Source of the DNA: Candidatus Hydrogenedens sp.
GTDB lineage: Bacteria; Hydrogenedentota; Hydrogenedentia; Hydrogenedentales; Hydrogenedentaceae
Assembly: GCA_035361075.1 (NCBI GenBank)
Contig: DAOSBX010000045.1
Location: forward strand, 1-23,947
Direction: 5' to 3'
DNA: 23,947 bases
Under the pieces are notes generated by a model. It was not told the DNA's origin and searched no databases. It worked only from the letters and a program-made list of their open reading frames with translations. How positions within the stretch are numbered: position 1 is the stretch's first letter; each line of letters starts with the position of its first letter. Below, in pieces: positions 1-6,993 of this stretch. A program made the translations under genes and the position numbers.

Positions 1-485
1 GCTTTCCAGAAAGCAAAAAATGTTAAGGCATGCCATAATACAAGAAGTGTATCGGTTGAAATTGAATTAGCTCCTGCAATAAGAAATGGTGAGACTGCAT
101 AGATAAGAGCAGTAATTTGCCCAATTGTTTCATCCCAAAGATTTTTTACAAAGAGGTAAACAAAGAGGACTGTAAAAAAGAAAGCGGGGATAAGATAAAA
201 TCGTGCTCCCCATGTGCTATTTTCACCAAAAATTGCCAATCCTGATGCTATAGCCATATACGTAAGTGGTGGTTTAGACCAATGATGTTTTCCATGAAGT
301 ATGGGTTCTAAAGGGTTTCCATTCTGATAGGTTTCACGGGCACATAAAGCATATCTTCCTTCTGTAGTTTCATAAAGACCACGACTTCCCTGAAACATAC
401 TTACGCTTACAAATGCAAGGAAGAGGGCAATATATAAAATGTTTTTAGGTATATAATTATGGTCATTTATTGAAATGTTAGACAT
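1..485 (-). CDS. ArnT/PMT-like membrane glycosyltransferase, 5' part only (runs off left edge)
   Basis: The first 161 codons of a membrane glycosyltransferase of the dolichyl/undecaprenyl-phosphate sugar-dependent type (PMT_2, ArnT-like, GT83) are visible; the rest lies outside the window. Such enzymes move a sugar from a polyprenyl-phosphate carrier to lipid A or another acceptor on the outer face of the inner membrane. After a short N-terminus there is a hydrophobic segment (about residues 16-33). A first periplasmic loop follows with the family pattern ETTEGRYALCAR (E42 at the usual acidic position) and HHWSKPPLTYM (67-77). More hydrophobic segments follow, then STDTLL near 143-148, where this family has a conserved Asp. 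The start is ATG at 485-483, with a weak AAAGGGA site seven bases upstream. It is the third gene in the direction of the nitrilase and sulfatase-like genes, but 189 bases separate it from the latter. The sugar and acceptor cannot be told. Confidence 0.8.
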   Translation of the reverse strand, partial: MSNISINDHNYIPKNILYIALFLAFVSVSMFQGSRGLYETTEGRYALCARETYQNGNPLEPILHGKHHWSKPPLTYMAIASGLAIFGENSTWGARFYLIPAFFFTVLFVYLFVKNLWDETIGQITALIYAVSPFLIAGANSISTDTLLVLWHALTFFAFWK

Positions 486-503
486 GTTAATTCCCTTTAG
501 GAT

Positions 504-530
504 AACTATCCGATAGTTTTTAATAGTTAT
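504..530 (-). promoter_or_regulatory. Palindrome upstream of the ArnT-like gene
   Basis: On the plus strand AACTATC (504-510) and GATAGTT (512-518) form an almost perfect palindrome with a 1-base centre. ATAACTAT (502-509) also pairs with ATAGTTAT (523-530), giving two mutually exclusive hairpins. The site ends about 20 bases before the start codon. It could be an operator or a leader hairpin; no regulator is identified and chance is possible in such AT-rich DNA. Confidence 0.25.
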
Positions 531-674
531 GAAAGAATATGTATATAAAACGTAGAAAGTTTTGTCTTTATTTTACTAAAAGAAGACGAAGAGAAGATAT
601 TTTATTCCATAGAGATTTTTGATTTGAAATTAAGATGTTTTTATTACGTATTTGTTTTGGTACTCAATAGTTTA

Positions 675-2078
675 TTAGTCCAGGTAGCCTAAGGCTTTTA
701 ACTTTTGTATCATATCAGGCGGTAGGGAAGTTGTGTTTCCAGTGTTATAATATTTTTCCTGTTCCTCATTTGAGATATATGACATCAGTTTCTGTACAGT
801 ATTGGGGTAATCGGCTGATATGTCCAAATTTTCATTAGGGTCATTGCTAATATTAAACAGTTTAACAGTATTCTTGTTCTTGTCAAGTATAAGTTTCCAT
901 GGATAATCAACAACGGCTTCCAGATTCAGATCCATATCAGACCATGGTCCCCAAGTCACAATTTTTGAAATAACATCATCATTTTGTTTTATCAGGTCAT
1001 ATCCTTCAAATTGAGGAGGAATAGGAAGTCCTATCAGGGATACAATAGTTTTCGCTAATCCTGCAGTTGAGATATTTTTATCCACTCTTTTTGGAAGTAT
1101 ACCTTTACCGTAGATGATTACAGGAACTCTTATTTGTTCTTCATAAACCGTGGTACCATGACCCACACCTTTATGCTCCCAGAATTCTTCGCCATGGTCT
1201 GAGATAATGAAAAAAATTGTGTTTGGAAATTTATGGCTGATGAATTGAACTAATTTTTCTATCTCTGCATCAGTAAATCTTATTTCTGCGTGGTATCTCC
1301 GTTTAATTTCATTTTGTGCTGAAGTAGACAACTCAAACGGTGGGGGCTCTTCTCGCTTACCAATAAGATAATATATTAAATTTGTTGCATACTCAAAAAA
1401 TGGGTCTGGTTCTAATCGACTTTTTTCTTCATCCGTTATATTTGCTGTTGTCTTGAAGTACTGAAGGAAAGAGTCTGGGGGAGTATATGGCATGTGAGGA
1501 TCCATGTAGTGGGCATATAGAAAAAAAGGCTGTCTTGGATTTCTCATAAATTCCAATGATTTTGTGGTTACAGTTGAGGCAATTCCTCCATTATCAAAAT
1601 AAAAATGTGATTTTTTAAATCCTTGTGCAAATCCAAGTAACGGTGCCAGATTGGCGTTTGTTTGCACCGCATAAGTTTCATACCCATGTTGTGCAAGATA
1701 TTCAGGCAGAGTTAAAATTGCATCACTAAGAATATCGCTCGTAGGAGCATTCGGGTCCTCTTTCATAACGCTGTAGCGGACACCGTGTTTTTCTGGGGGT
1801 AAGCCTGTTAAAAAAGTAGCAAGGGTCGGTTTTGTCCAACTACAAGGAGTAATAGCATTAGGTATATATATAGATTTCTTTGTAAGGTTTGATAGAAATG
1901 GTGTAATAGGGTTAGGATTTAGTTCAGGATTGATACAATCAGCCCTTACTGTGTCAATAAGAATAAAGACAACATTAGGAGGTGCTAATATTTTTTTCTG
2001 GATATAGTAGCCTGCAAAGATGAAAACAAAGGCTAAGAAAAGTAAACCAATAATAAGAATTTTTTGGGTTTTATTCAT
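675..2078 (-). CDS. Membrane-anchored sulfatase-fold (alkaline phosphatase superfamily) hydrolase/transferase with Thr nucleophile
   Basis: A 467-residue protein with an N-terminal signal anchor (hydrophobic residues about 7-25), so the catalytic domain should face the periplasm. The fold is that of sulfatases. Metal ligands are visible in LIDTVRAD (D42), DPH (193-195), SDHGEEF (D294, H295) and GHGTT (H308). At the nucleophile position, where true sulfatases have CxPxR with a Cys that becomes formylglycine, this protein reads TKPTLATFLTG, placing T82 there. A Cys (C79) lies three residues earlier but does not fit the maturation motif. Thr is the nucleophile in phosphotransferases of this superfamily (LTA synthase, EptA), so phospho-ester or phosphotransfer chemistry is likelier than sulfate ester hydrolysis. 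It lies 17 bases after the nitrilase homologue and is probably co-transcribed with it. No clear ribosome-binding site precedes the ATG. The substrate is unknown. Confidence 0.82.
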   Translation of the reverse strand: MNKTQKILIIGLLFLAFVFIFAGYYIQKKILAPPNVVFILIDTVRADCINPELNPNPITPFLSNLTKKSIYIPNAITPCSWTKPTLATFLTGLPPEKHGVRYSVMKEDPNAPTSDILSDAILTLPEYLAQHGYETYAVQTNANLAPLLGFAQGFKKSHFYFDNGGIASTVTTKSLEFMRNPRQPFFLYAHYMDPHMPYTPPDSFLQYFKTTANITDEEKSRLEPDPFFEYATNLIYYLIGKREEPPPFELSTSAQNEIKRRYHAEIRFTDAEIEKLVQFISHKFPNTIFFIISDHGEEFWEHKGVGHGTTVYEEQIRVPVIIYGKGILPKRVDKNISTAGLAKTIVSLIGLPIPPQFEGYDLIKQNDDVISKIVTWGPWSDMDLNLEAVVDYPWKLILDKNKNTVKLFNISNDPNENLDISADYPNTVQKLMSYISNEEQEKYYNTGNTTSLPPDMIQKLKALGYLD

Positions 2079-2095
2079 TTTGTTATATACTTAGA

Positions 2096-2827
2096 TTAAC
2101 TTTCAGTTTCTATTTCGAGGTCGTAAACAAATGAATGTTCTCCTTGTAATGGGCATTGAACCAGCCATTCCCCTTTAGGAGACATAATTCCAGAAGCAGA
2201 ATTAATTACGCCGAATTGAGAACCCGCATTTACAGTTACAATATAGCATTTGCTTTCACGGGCTCGTAATCGGAGGTTAATATCATAGTATGGAAGGTAA
2301 GTCTGGTCTATACCAGTATTTGCAAGATGAAAAATTATCTGTGCTCCTCGTTTGCCTAACTGGTAAGATAATCTCGGGTCATGATATGGACCGAATCCAG
2401 GTGCGACCCAGAAATCATTGCCAAGCAAACAACCAAAGGTAATTCCTTTGTACTTAAAAATTCTTAGTTCTTCTCCAGGGCGACACCAACGACGGTCTTC
2501 TTCCGTAGGGACTAATTTCTCCTGTGTCCCTAATAATTTCCCTTCATCAGTGTAAATCCGTGCTTGAATATAAGTTTGTTCATTCATTCTTACACCAGTG
2601 CCAATAATGGCAGTAATATATGATTTTTTACAAGCAGACGCTATTTGTTTCCATGCTTCGGGTGTTCTAACATCACTAAAATTGTTGTTATAACCTGTAA
2701 GACTCATTTCAGGAAATACGATAATGTCACAATCTCCTTTTTGGATGTAATCTAATATTTTGGGAAGATTATCTTTTTTTGAATTCCCGACTATCATCTG
2801 GACACCTCGAATACGTAATACTGCCAT
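2096..2827 (-). CDS. Carbon-nitrogen hydrolase (nitrilase superfamily) homologue, possibly inactive
   Basis: A 243-residue cytoplasmic protein of usual length for a single nitrilase domain; family members hydrolyse amides or nitriles with a Glu-Lys-Cys triad. The Glu is clear in VFPEMSLTGY (E40). The Lys is clear in QEKLVPTEED (K104). The strand that should carry the Cys reads GCLLGNDFWVAPG, where relatives have [ILV]C[YN]D. By this alignment the nucleophile position is G136 (codon GGC), while C133 sits three residues earlier. The following PRLSYQL..GAQIIFHLAN block and the C-terminal RARES..YIVTVN block are well kept, so this is not a decayed gene. ATG at 2827 has a good AAGGA seven bases upstream. 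It is first in an apparent transcript with the sulfatase-like gene. Either C133 serves as nucleophile or the protein is a pseudoenzyme; the substrate is not predictable. Confidence 0.85.
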   Translation of the reverse strand: MAVLRIRGVQMIVGNSKKDNLPKILDYIQKGDCDIIVFPEMSLTGYNNNFSDVRTPEAWKQIASACKKSYITAIIGTGVRMNEQTYIQARIYTDEGKLLGTQEKLVPTEEDRRWCRPGEELRIFKYKGITFGCLLGNDFWVAPGFGPYHDPRLSYQLGKRGAQIIFHLANTGIDQTYLPYYDINLRLRARESKCYIVTVNAGSQFGVINSASGIMSPKGEWLVQCPLQGEHSFVYDLEIETES

Positions 2828-2864
2828 AAAACTTTCCTTCTCTTATTTTTCTTAACTTAACGAT

Positions 2865-2893
2865 ATTATGTCAAAAAAAGATTGCTATTTTAA
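2865..2893 (-). promoter_or_regulatory. Candidate promoter for the nitrilase/sulfatase-like genes
   Basis: Read on the minus strand, TTAAAA (2893-2888), a 17-base spacer and CATAAT (2870-2865) resemble a sigma-70 promoter. Transcription would begin about 30 bases before the ATG at 2827. The match was found by eye in very AT-rich DNA. Confidence 0.35.
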
Positions 2894-3016
2894 ATTTGAG
2901 TTAGGTCATCCATATCGTTTCATTTTGAGTTTTAAAATAAAGGTTAATTTTATACTAAGTTATTATTATTAATCTCAGTTTTATTTTTAAAATAATAAAA
3001 ATAATAAATGAAAAAT

Positions 3017-3046
3017 TTGACTTCCTTGTTATAAAAAAGTTAATAT
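3017..3046 (+). promoter_or_regulatory. Candidate promoter for the MshEN gene
   Basis: TTGACT (3017-3022), an 18-base spacer and TAATAT (3041-3046) match the sigma-70 pattern moderately. An alternative is the perfect TATAAT at 3101-3106, which has only a poor -35 (TTCTCT, 3078-3083). Either would leave a long leader that includes the hairpin at 3157-3191. Confidence 0.25.
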
Positions 3047-3156
3047 ATAGAGTTATGAGTCTGAGATTTTAAAAATGTTCTCTTTTTTTATAAAATAGTG
3101 TATAATATTTAATAGAGTTGAAATAGGATCGTTGTATCGAAGGTTTAGTTAATACT

Positions 3157-3191
3157 AATGATGTTAATGGAGATAAAAAGTTAATATCATT
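3157..3191 (+). promoter_or_regulatory. Leader hairpin before the MshEN gene
   Basis: AATGATGTTAA (3157-3167) can pair with TTAATATCATT (3181-3191) over 11 positions with one G-U pair, leaving a 13-base loop. It ends 25 bases before the ribosome-binding site. It lacks a following T-run, so it is not a terminator. A role in translation or RNA stability is possible but unproven. Confidence 0.3.
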
Positions 3192-3227
3192 GATAATTGA
3201 TAGAAAGACATTGGGCAGGAAATGAAA

Positions 3228-4214
3228 GTGGCAAATATTCAATATGATAGTGAAAATAAGGACCCAATAGAAATAATTGAGTTAGAAATTGCTGATTGGG
3301 ATAAATATCACCGTGAAATTTTTGCCCGTTTTTCTACAATAATAGAAAGAATAACGGAAAGACTTCCACGGTTTCGGCATTCTTTGAAGAATCGTAAGAG
3401 TTTGAATGCATATTTTCAGCGGGTTAAGAACCTTCTGGATAAAGCGAACTCCCTCGAGGAGCGTAAAAATCTATCTAAAAAAGCACAGGGGCAAATTCGA
3501 GAAATTCGTTCTGCTTTAGCTCATTGTTATACAGCAATTGTTGCCTTTGAGAATGCATTCAATACAACGCTGGCATTATTAGAACGGATACCAGAAGATA
3601 CAATATCCGTTTCTTCTGATATTTCTACGATTATTAAATCAAAAACACAGGAAGAGGAGCTTTTAAAAGAATTACAAATGGTTCAAGGGATGGGCCCTGC
3701 ATCTCCCAAATCAGAGATTAAAAGTGAATTTGTGAGTGTAATGAAAGAGGAGGAGATAGAAGAAACAGAGGAAAAAGTAAAAATTGGTGATTTATTGGTT
3801 AGAGAGGGAATAATATCACGGGAGCAGTTACATAAAGCACTTGTTTACCAGAGGCAAGGGAGTCATAAGAGAGAACATTTAGGTTCTATTTTAGTGAGGC
3901 TTGGGTATGTGGATGAGGATACAATTTCTAAAGTATTAGCAAAACAGAGTGGTTATCCGTATATAGAGGATTTGAGGAACGAGATTGTCCACCACATGGC
4001 ATTGAGTATTATTCCAGAACGTTTAGCACGTCAACATGAATGTATGCCTTTGCAAATACGTGGAAATACACTTCGTGTAGCAATATCAAATCCATATAAT
4101 CTCTTGGCGATTGAAGACTTGAAATTAGTATCAAATTGCGCTCTTGATATTGTTGTATCATCGAGAAAACAAATATTCTCTATGATTCATTACTGGTATA
4201 ACATCAAAGTTTAG
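3228..4214 (+). CDS. Stand-alone MshEN / type II secretion ATPase N-terminal domain protein
   Basis: The product is 328 residues from the GTG at 3228. AGGAA at 3217-3221 lies six bases before this GTG, but directly abuts the in-frame ATG at 3222, so GTG is preferred. Positions below count from that ATG. Residues 1-150 are charged and helical, likely coiled-coil. Residues 187-330 are an MshEN/T2SSE_N domain like the N-terminus of GspE, PilB and MshE. Two 24-residue repeats are visible, K187-Q210 (KIGDLLVREG...) and H219-Q242 (HLGSILVRLG...), separated by eight residues. They are followed by the region containing LRVAISNPYNLLAIEDL. In MshE these repeats bind cyclic di-GMP as RLGxxLVxxG...LxxxLxxQ; here the leading Arg is Lys and His. 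No Walker motifs or ATPase domain follow: the gene ends with a stop 17 bases before the convergent rng. A regulatory or scaffold role in motility, secretion or signalling is a reasonable guess only. Confidence 0.85.
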   Translation: MANIQYDSENKDPIEIIELEIADWDKYHREIFARFSTIIERITERLPRFRHSLKNRKSLNAYFQRVKNLLDKANSLEERKNLSKKAQGQIREIRSALAHCYTAIVAFENAFNTTLALLERIPEDTISVSSDISTIIKSKTQEEELLKELQMVQGMGPASPKSEIKSEFVSVMKEEEIEETEEKVKIGDLLVREGIISREQLHKALVYQRQGSHKREHLGSILVRLGYVDEDTISKVLAKQSGYPYIEDLRNEIVHHMALSIIPERLARQHECMPLQIRGNTLRVAISNPYNLLAIEDLKLVSNCALDIVVSSRKQIFSMIHYWYNIKV

Positions 4215-4231
4215 GGGTTATTACTTCCTAA

Positions 4232-5764
4232 TTAGTCGTGGTGGATTTGATTATCAAGAATAAGTCGTGTTCGTGCACTTAGAATACGATAATCCCCTAT
4301 ATGAAAGTCAGAAACAGATTCAATAATAACGTCACGGTTAAATTCTTTTTGTATACTTTCCAAGATAGACATGTTTTCTTCACGAAGTCGTTTAGCAATA
4401 TGGGGGTGCGTCTGTAAGATAACTTTCTTTTCTTTATTCACTACAAATAAACTTTTAAGTCGCCGAAGGATATCTAATAACATCGTTGTTACTGATTTTA
4501 TATGTCCTCTTCCATAGCAATATGGACACGGCTGTGTTAATATTTTTATAACATTCTGTTTCAACCTTTGGCGGGTCATCTCAATCATTCCCAACTCACT
4601 GATTTCAGATATTGTGATTTTTGCCCTATCTCTTTTTAGCAGTTCTGTAAAATGATTTAATAATTTTTTGCGGTTTTGCTCGTAGAGCATATCAATGAAA
4701 TCAATGACAATAATACCATTTAAGTCACGTAAACGGACTTGACGGGCTATTTCTTCTGCCGCTTCCAAGTTGGTTTGTAAGATAGTTTCTTCTAATTCTT
4801 TTTTCCCTGTAAAACTCCCCGTATTGACGTCAATTGCTACTAACGCCTCTGTCAAATCGATAGTGATATATCCACCTGACTTAAGTTGAACGTTTCTTTG
4901 AAGGATTTTCTCAATTTCCTTTTCAATATTCATCTTTTCGAAAAGAGGTGTTTTAAGTTTATATAACCGAACCCTTTTCTTAAGTTGTGGTTCGAGGATA
5001 TCGAGGAAATTTATAATTTTTTCATATTGCGGTTGATTATCTATTGTTAATCGATGCACATCTTTCGTAAATCGGTCTCGGACAACACGTAAAATAGGAT
5101 TCAGGTCTTCACGGAGGATGCCAGGTCCTTTTTGTCTGTGGAACTTTTCCTGGACTTCCCTCCAAACTCTTAGTAAATATCCAACGTCATTTTCTAAGTC
5201 TTCACGAGACCTATTTTCAGCAGCAGTTCTGAGGACAATACCCATCCCAGGTGGTTTTATTTGTGGAATAATTTTCCGTAATCGTTCTCTTTCTTTCTCA
5301 GATTCTATTTTTCGTGATATACCGCTGGATTGGATAGTTGGGAATAGGATAATATATCTCCCAGGGATAGTAATAAACGTTGTAAGTCTTGCTCCTTTGT
5401 TCCCTATCTGGTCTTTTACGACTTGCACCATTATTTGTTGGTTTGTATGAATTATATCTTGTATTCTGGGAGGACCCTTTTCTGTTTTACGGTGTAGGGG
5501 GCGTGGAACCATTCCCTCATCAACAATAATATCCTCAAAATCTACCAGAATATCCGATACATATAAGAAACCGTTCTTCCCAATACCAATATCTATAAAT
5601 GCTGCTTGCATCCCAGGAATGATAGAATCAACCCTGCCTTTATAAATATTACCGACCAGTGACGGAGCTTCTGCTCGTTCTATCATAAGTTCCACTAATT
5701 TCTGGTTCTCTAAGAGGGCGATGCGTGTTTCTAAAGGCTCTACATTGATAACTAATTCTTTCAT
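4232..5764 (-). CDS. rng: Ribonuclease G/E family endoribonuclease
   Basis: A 510-residue enzyme of the RNase E/G family, which cleaves single-stranded AU-rich RNA and matures ribosomal RNA in the cytoplasm. The length fits RNase G without the long RNase E scaffold tail. An S1-like domain spans about residues 36-130 (VGNIYKGRVD...FIDIG). A 5'-sensor region follows with SSGISRK (146-152). The DNase I-like catalytic part carries AIDVNTG (D312) and IVIDFIDM (D355), matching the metal-binding Asp pair of E. coli. The Zn-link Cys pair is CPYC at 413-416. It is last in the mre operon, five bases after rodA. GGGA, overlapping the rodA stop codon, is its ribosome-binding site. rng beside mreBCD genes is a known arrangement in proteobacteria. 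No clear terminator was found in the 17 bases to the convergent MshEN gene. Confidence 0.95.
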   Translation of the reverse strand: MKELVINVEPLETRIALLENQKLVELMIERAEAPSLVGNIYKGRVDSIIPGMQAAFIDIGIGKNGFLYVSDILVDFEDIIVDEGMVPRPLHRKTEKGPPRIQDIIHTNQQIMVQVVKDQIGNKGARLTTFITIPGRYIILFPTIQSSGISRKIESEKERERLRKIIPQIKPPGMGIVLRTAAENRSREDLENDVGYLLRVWREVQEKFHRQKGPGILREDLNPILRVVRDRFTKDVHRLTIDNQPQYEKIINFLDILEPQLKKRVRLYKLKTPLFEKMNIEKEIEKILQRNVQLKSGGYITIDLTEALVAIDVNTGSFTGKKELEETILQTNLEAAEEIARQVRLRDLNGIIVIDFIDMLYEQNRKKLLNHFTELLKRDRAKITISEISELGMIEMTRQRLKQNVIKILTQPCPYCYGRGHIKSVTTMLLDILRRLKSLFVVNKEKKVILQTHPHIAKRLREENMSILESIQKEFNRDVIIESVSDFHIGDYRILSARTRLILDNQIHHD

Positions 5765-5769
5765 AGCAA

Positions 5770-6993
5770 TTATCCCGCAAATAGAAATGATTTTTCTCTG
5801 GGAACACTATATATTAATCCAACCCCGACAATACAAGTTAAATAAAAGGAACGACCGTAACTTAAAAATGGGAGTGGTAACCCTGTAACAGGCAGTACCC
5901 CCATTGTGATTGCGATGTTAACAAATATGTGAAATAGAAATATAGTAGCAACTCCAGTAACAAGTAATTTCCCTTTTAACTCATTTGCATAAAATGCTAA
6001 TTGCACAAAACGGAGTAGAAGTAAGCCATAAAGGATAATAAGTAATGAAGATTTATAGAAGCCATGCTCTTCCGCAAATAGAGAAAAAATGAAGTCAGTG
6101 TGATGTTCAGGAAGATATTTTAGTCGGGTTTGGGTTCCTTGTCGAAAGCCTTTTCCGTAGATACCACCACTACCAATGGTAATTCTACTTTGATAGGTTT
6201 GCCAGCCACTACCTCTAATATCTGCCTCTGGATGAAAGAAGGTATAAATTCGGGTAAGTTGGTGTGGTTTCAAAGGTAGATATTTAGGATGTTCACCTGC
6301 TTGTATTTGTTCGATTGTAAGGCTATTAACTTCTAAAAATAAGAAGAGTATTACTACTAACCCTGCGATAACCGTAGCGAGCCAATGCCACAGCCGACAA
6401 CCAGCCACCCACAGCATTATCATAGTGATAGGGACAAGAGACATGGCAGTTCCTAAATTAGGTTGTAGAAGAATGAGAAAGATGGGGATGCCTGAAATTA
6501 TAAAAGTTAAGATATACCAGTGCAGTTTTTTAATACGTTCTCCAAGTTTTCCGAAGTACCATGTAAGTGTTAGCACGATAATAATCTTATTAATTTCAGA
6601 AGGTTGGAACCTAAATGAGCCAATAGGTATCCATCGTTCGCTCCCTTTTGCTTGCACACCAAAGAATAGCACAGATAAAAGGAGCAAAATGGAAAGAATA
6701 TATAAAATGGGCGATAAGGCTATAATGATGTGGAAATCAAAAATTAAAATGAAAAGCAGGATAGGAATGGTTATAAAAAATATCATCACATGGTTTCTAA
6801 AGTTTGTATAGTCCTCACTTTGACATGCACTATACATATTTATCCAGCCAATAACAACCAACGCAAATATGAGTAGAAATGATATGACATCAAACTTTTT
6901 CAGTCTACGCCAATCAATGATTCGAATACTACTGTCCTCAATGTCAAAATCTATTTGTTGTGTTGGGGTTAAATATTTTTCTAAGGTACTCAA
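5770..6993 (-). CDS. rodA: Peptidoglycan glycosyltransferase RodA (SEDS family)
   Basis: A 407-residue multi-pass membrane protein that polymerises lipid II into glycan strands together with PBP2 during elongation. About ten hydrophobic segments are visible. SEDS hallmarks are GSERWIPIG and FRFQPSE (117-133), QPNLGTA (177-183), and YLPEHHTDFIF (293-303), whose D300 fits the essential Asp region. The C-terminal motif, usually SYGGS, reads LSYGRSFYLT (378-387), an Arg-for-Gly and Phe-for-Ser change. The start is TTG at 6993-6991, overlapping the mrdA stop as TTGA, with GGAG about ten bases upstream. The soluble N-terminus of about 33 residues is longer than in many RodA proteins. RodA rather than FtsW is chosen because it directly follows mrdA. 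Confidence 0.93.
   Translation of the reverse strand: MSTLEKYLTPTQQIDFDIEDSSIRIIDWRRLKKFDVISFLLIFALVVIGWINMYSACQSEDYTNFRNHVMIFFITIPILLFILIFDFHIIIALSPILYILSILLLLSVLFFGVQAKGSERWIPIGSFRFQPSEINKIIIVLTLTWYFGKLGERIKKLHWYILTFIISGIPIFLILLQPNLGTAMSLVPITMIMLWVAGCRLWHWLATVIAGLVVILFLFLEVNSLTIEQIQAGEHPKYLPLKPHQLTRIYTFFHPEADIRGSGWQTYQSRITIGSGGIYGKGFRQGTQTRLKYLPEHHTDFIFSLFAEEHGFYKSSLLIILYGLLLLRFVQLAFYANELKGKLLVTGVATIFLFHIFVNIAITMGVLPVTGLPLPFLSYGRSFYLTCIVGVGLIYSVPREKSFLFAG

Larger units (their letters stand above)
2828..3221. other. Divergent intergenic region, AT-rich
   Basis: This 394-base gap separates the minus-strand nitrilase gene from the plus-strand MshEN gene. It is strongly AT-rich with short A/T runs and repeated AATAATAAA words around 2960-3010. 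It should hold both promoters. No open frame with a recognisable protein, RNA gene or mobile element was seen. A leader hairpin lies at 3157-3191. Confidence 0.6.

Noticed and set aside
2940..3010. AT-rich AATAATAAA-type words as an origin or iteron array
   Set aside because: The words are irregular and simple in composition, there are no DnaA-box-like sites, and no replication gene is nearby.
4211..4231. TTAGG/CCTAA hairpin between the convergent MshEN and rng genes as a terminator
   Set aside because: Only five AT-biased pairs, an 11-base loop and no T-run on either strand.
5118..5450. Plus-strand open frame of 110 codons inside rng
   Set aside because: Antisense to well conserved RNase G sequence with no independent evidence of coding; several similar antisense frames across the mre and ftsH operons were dismissed for the same reason.
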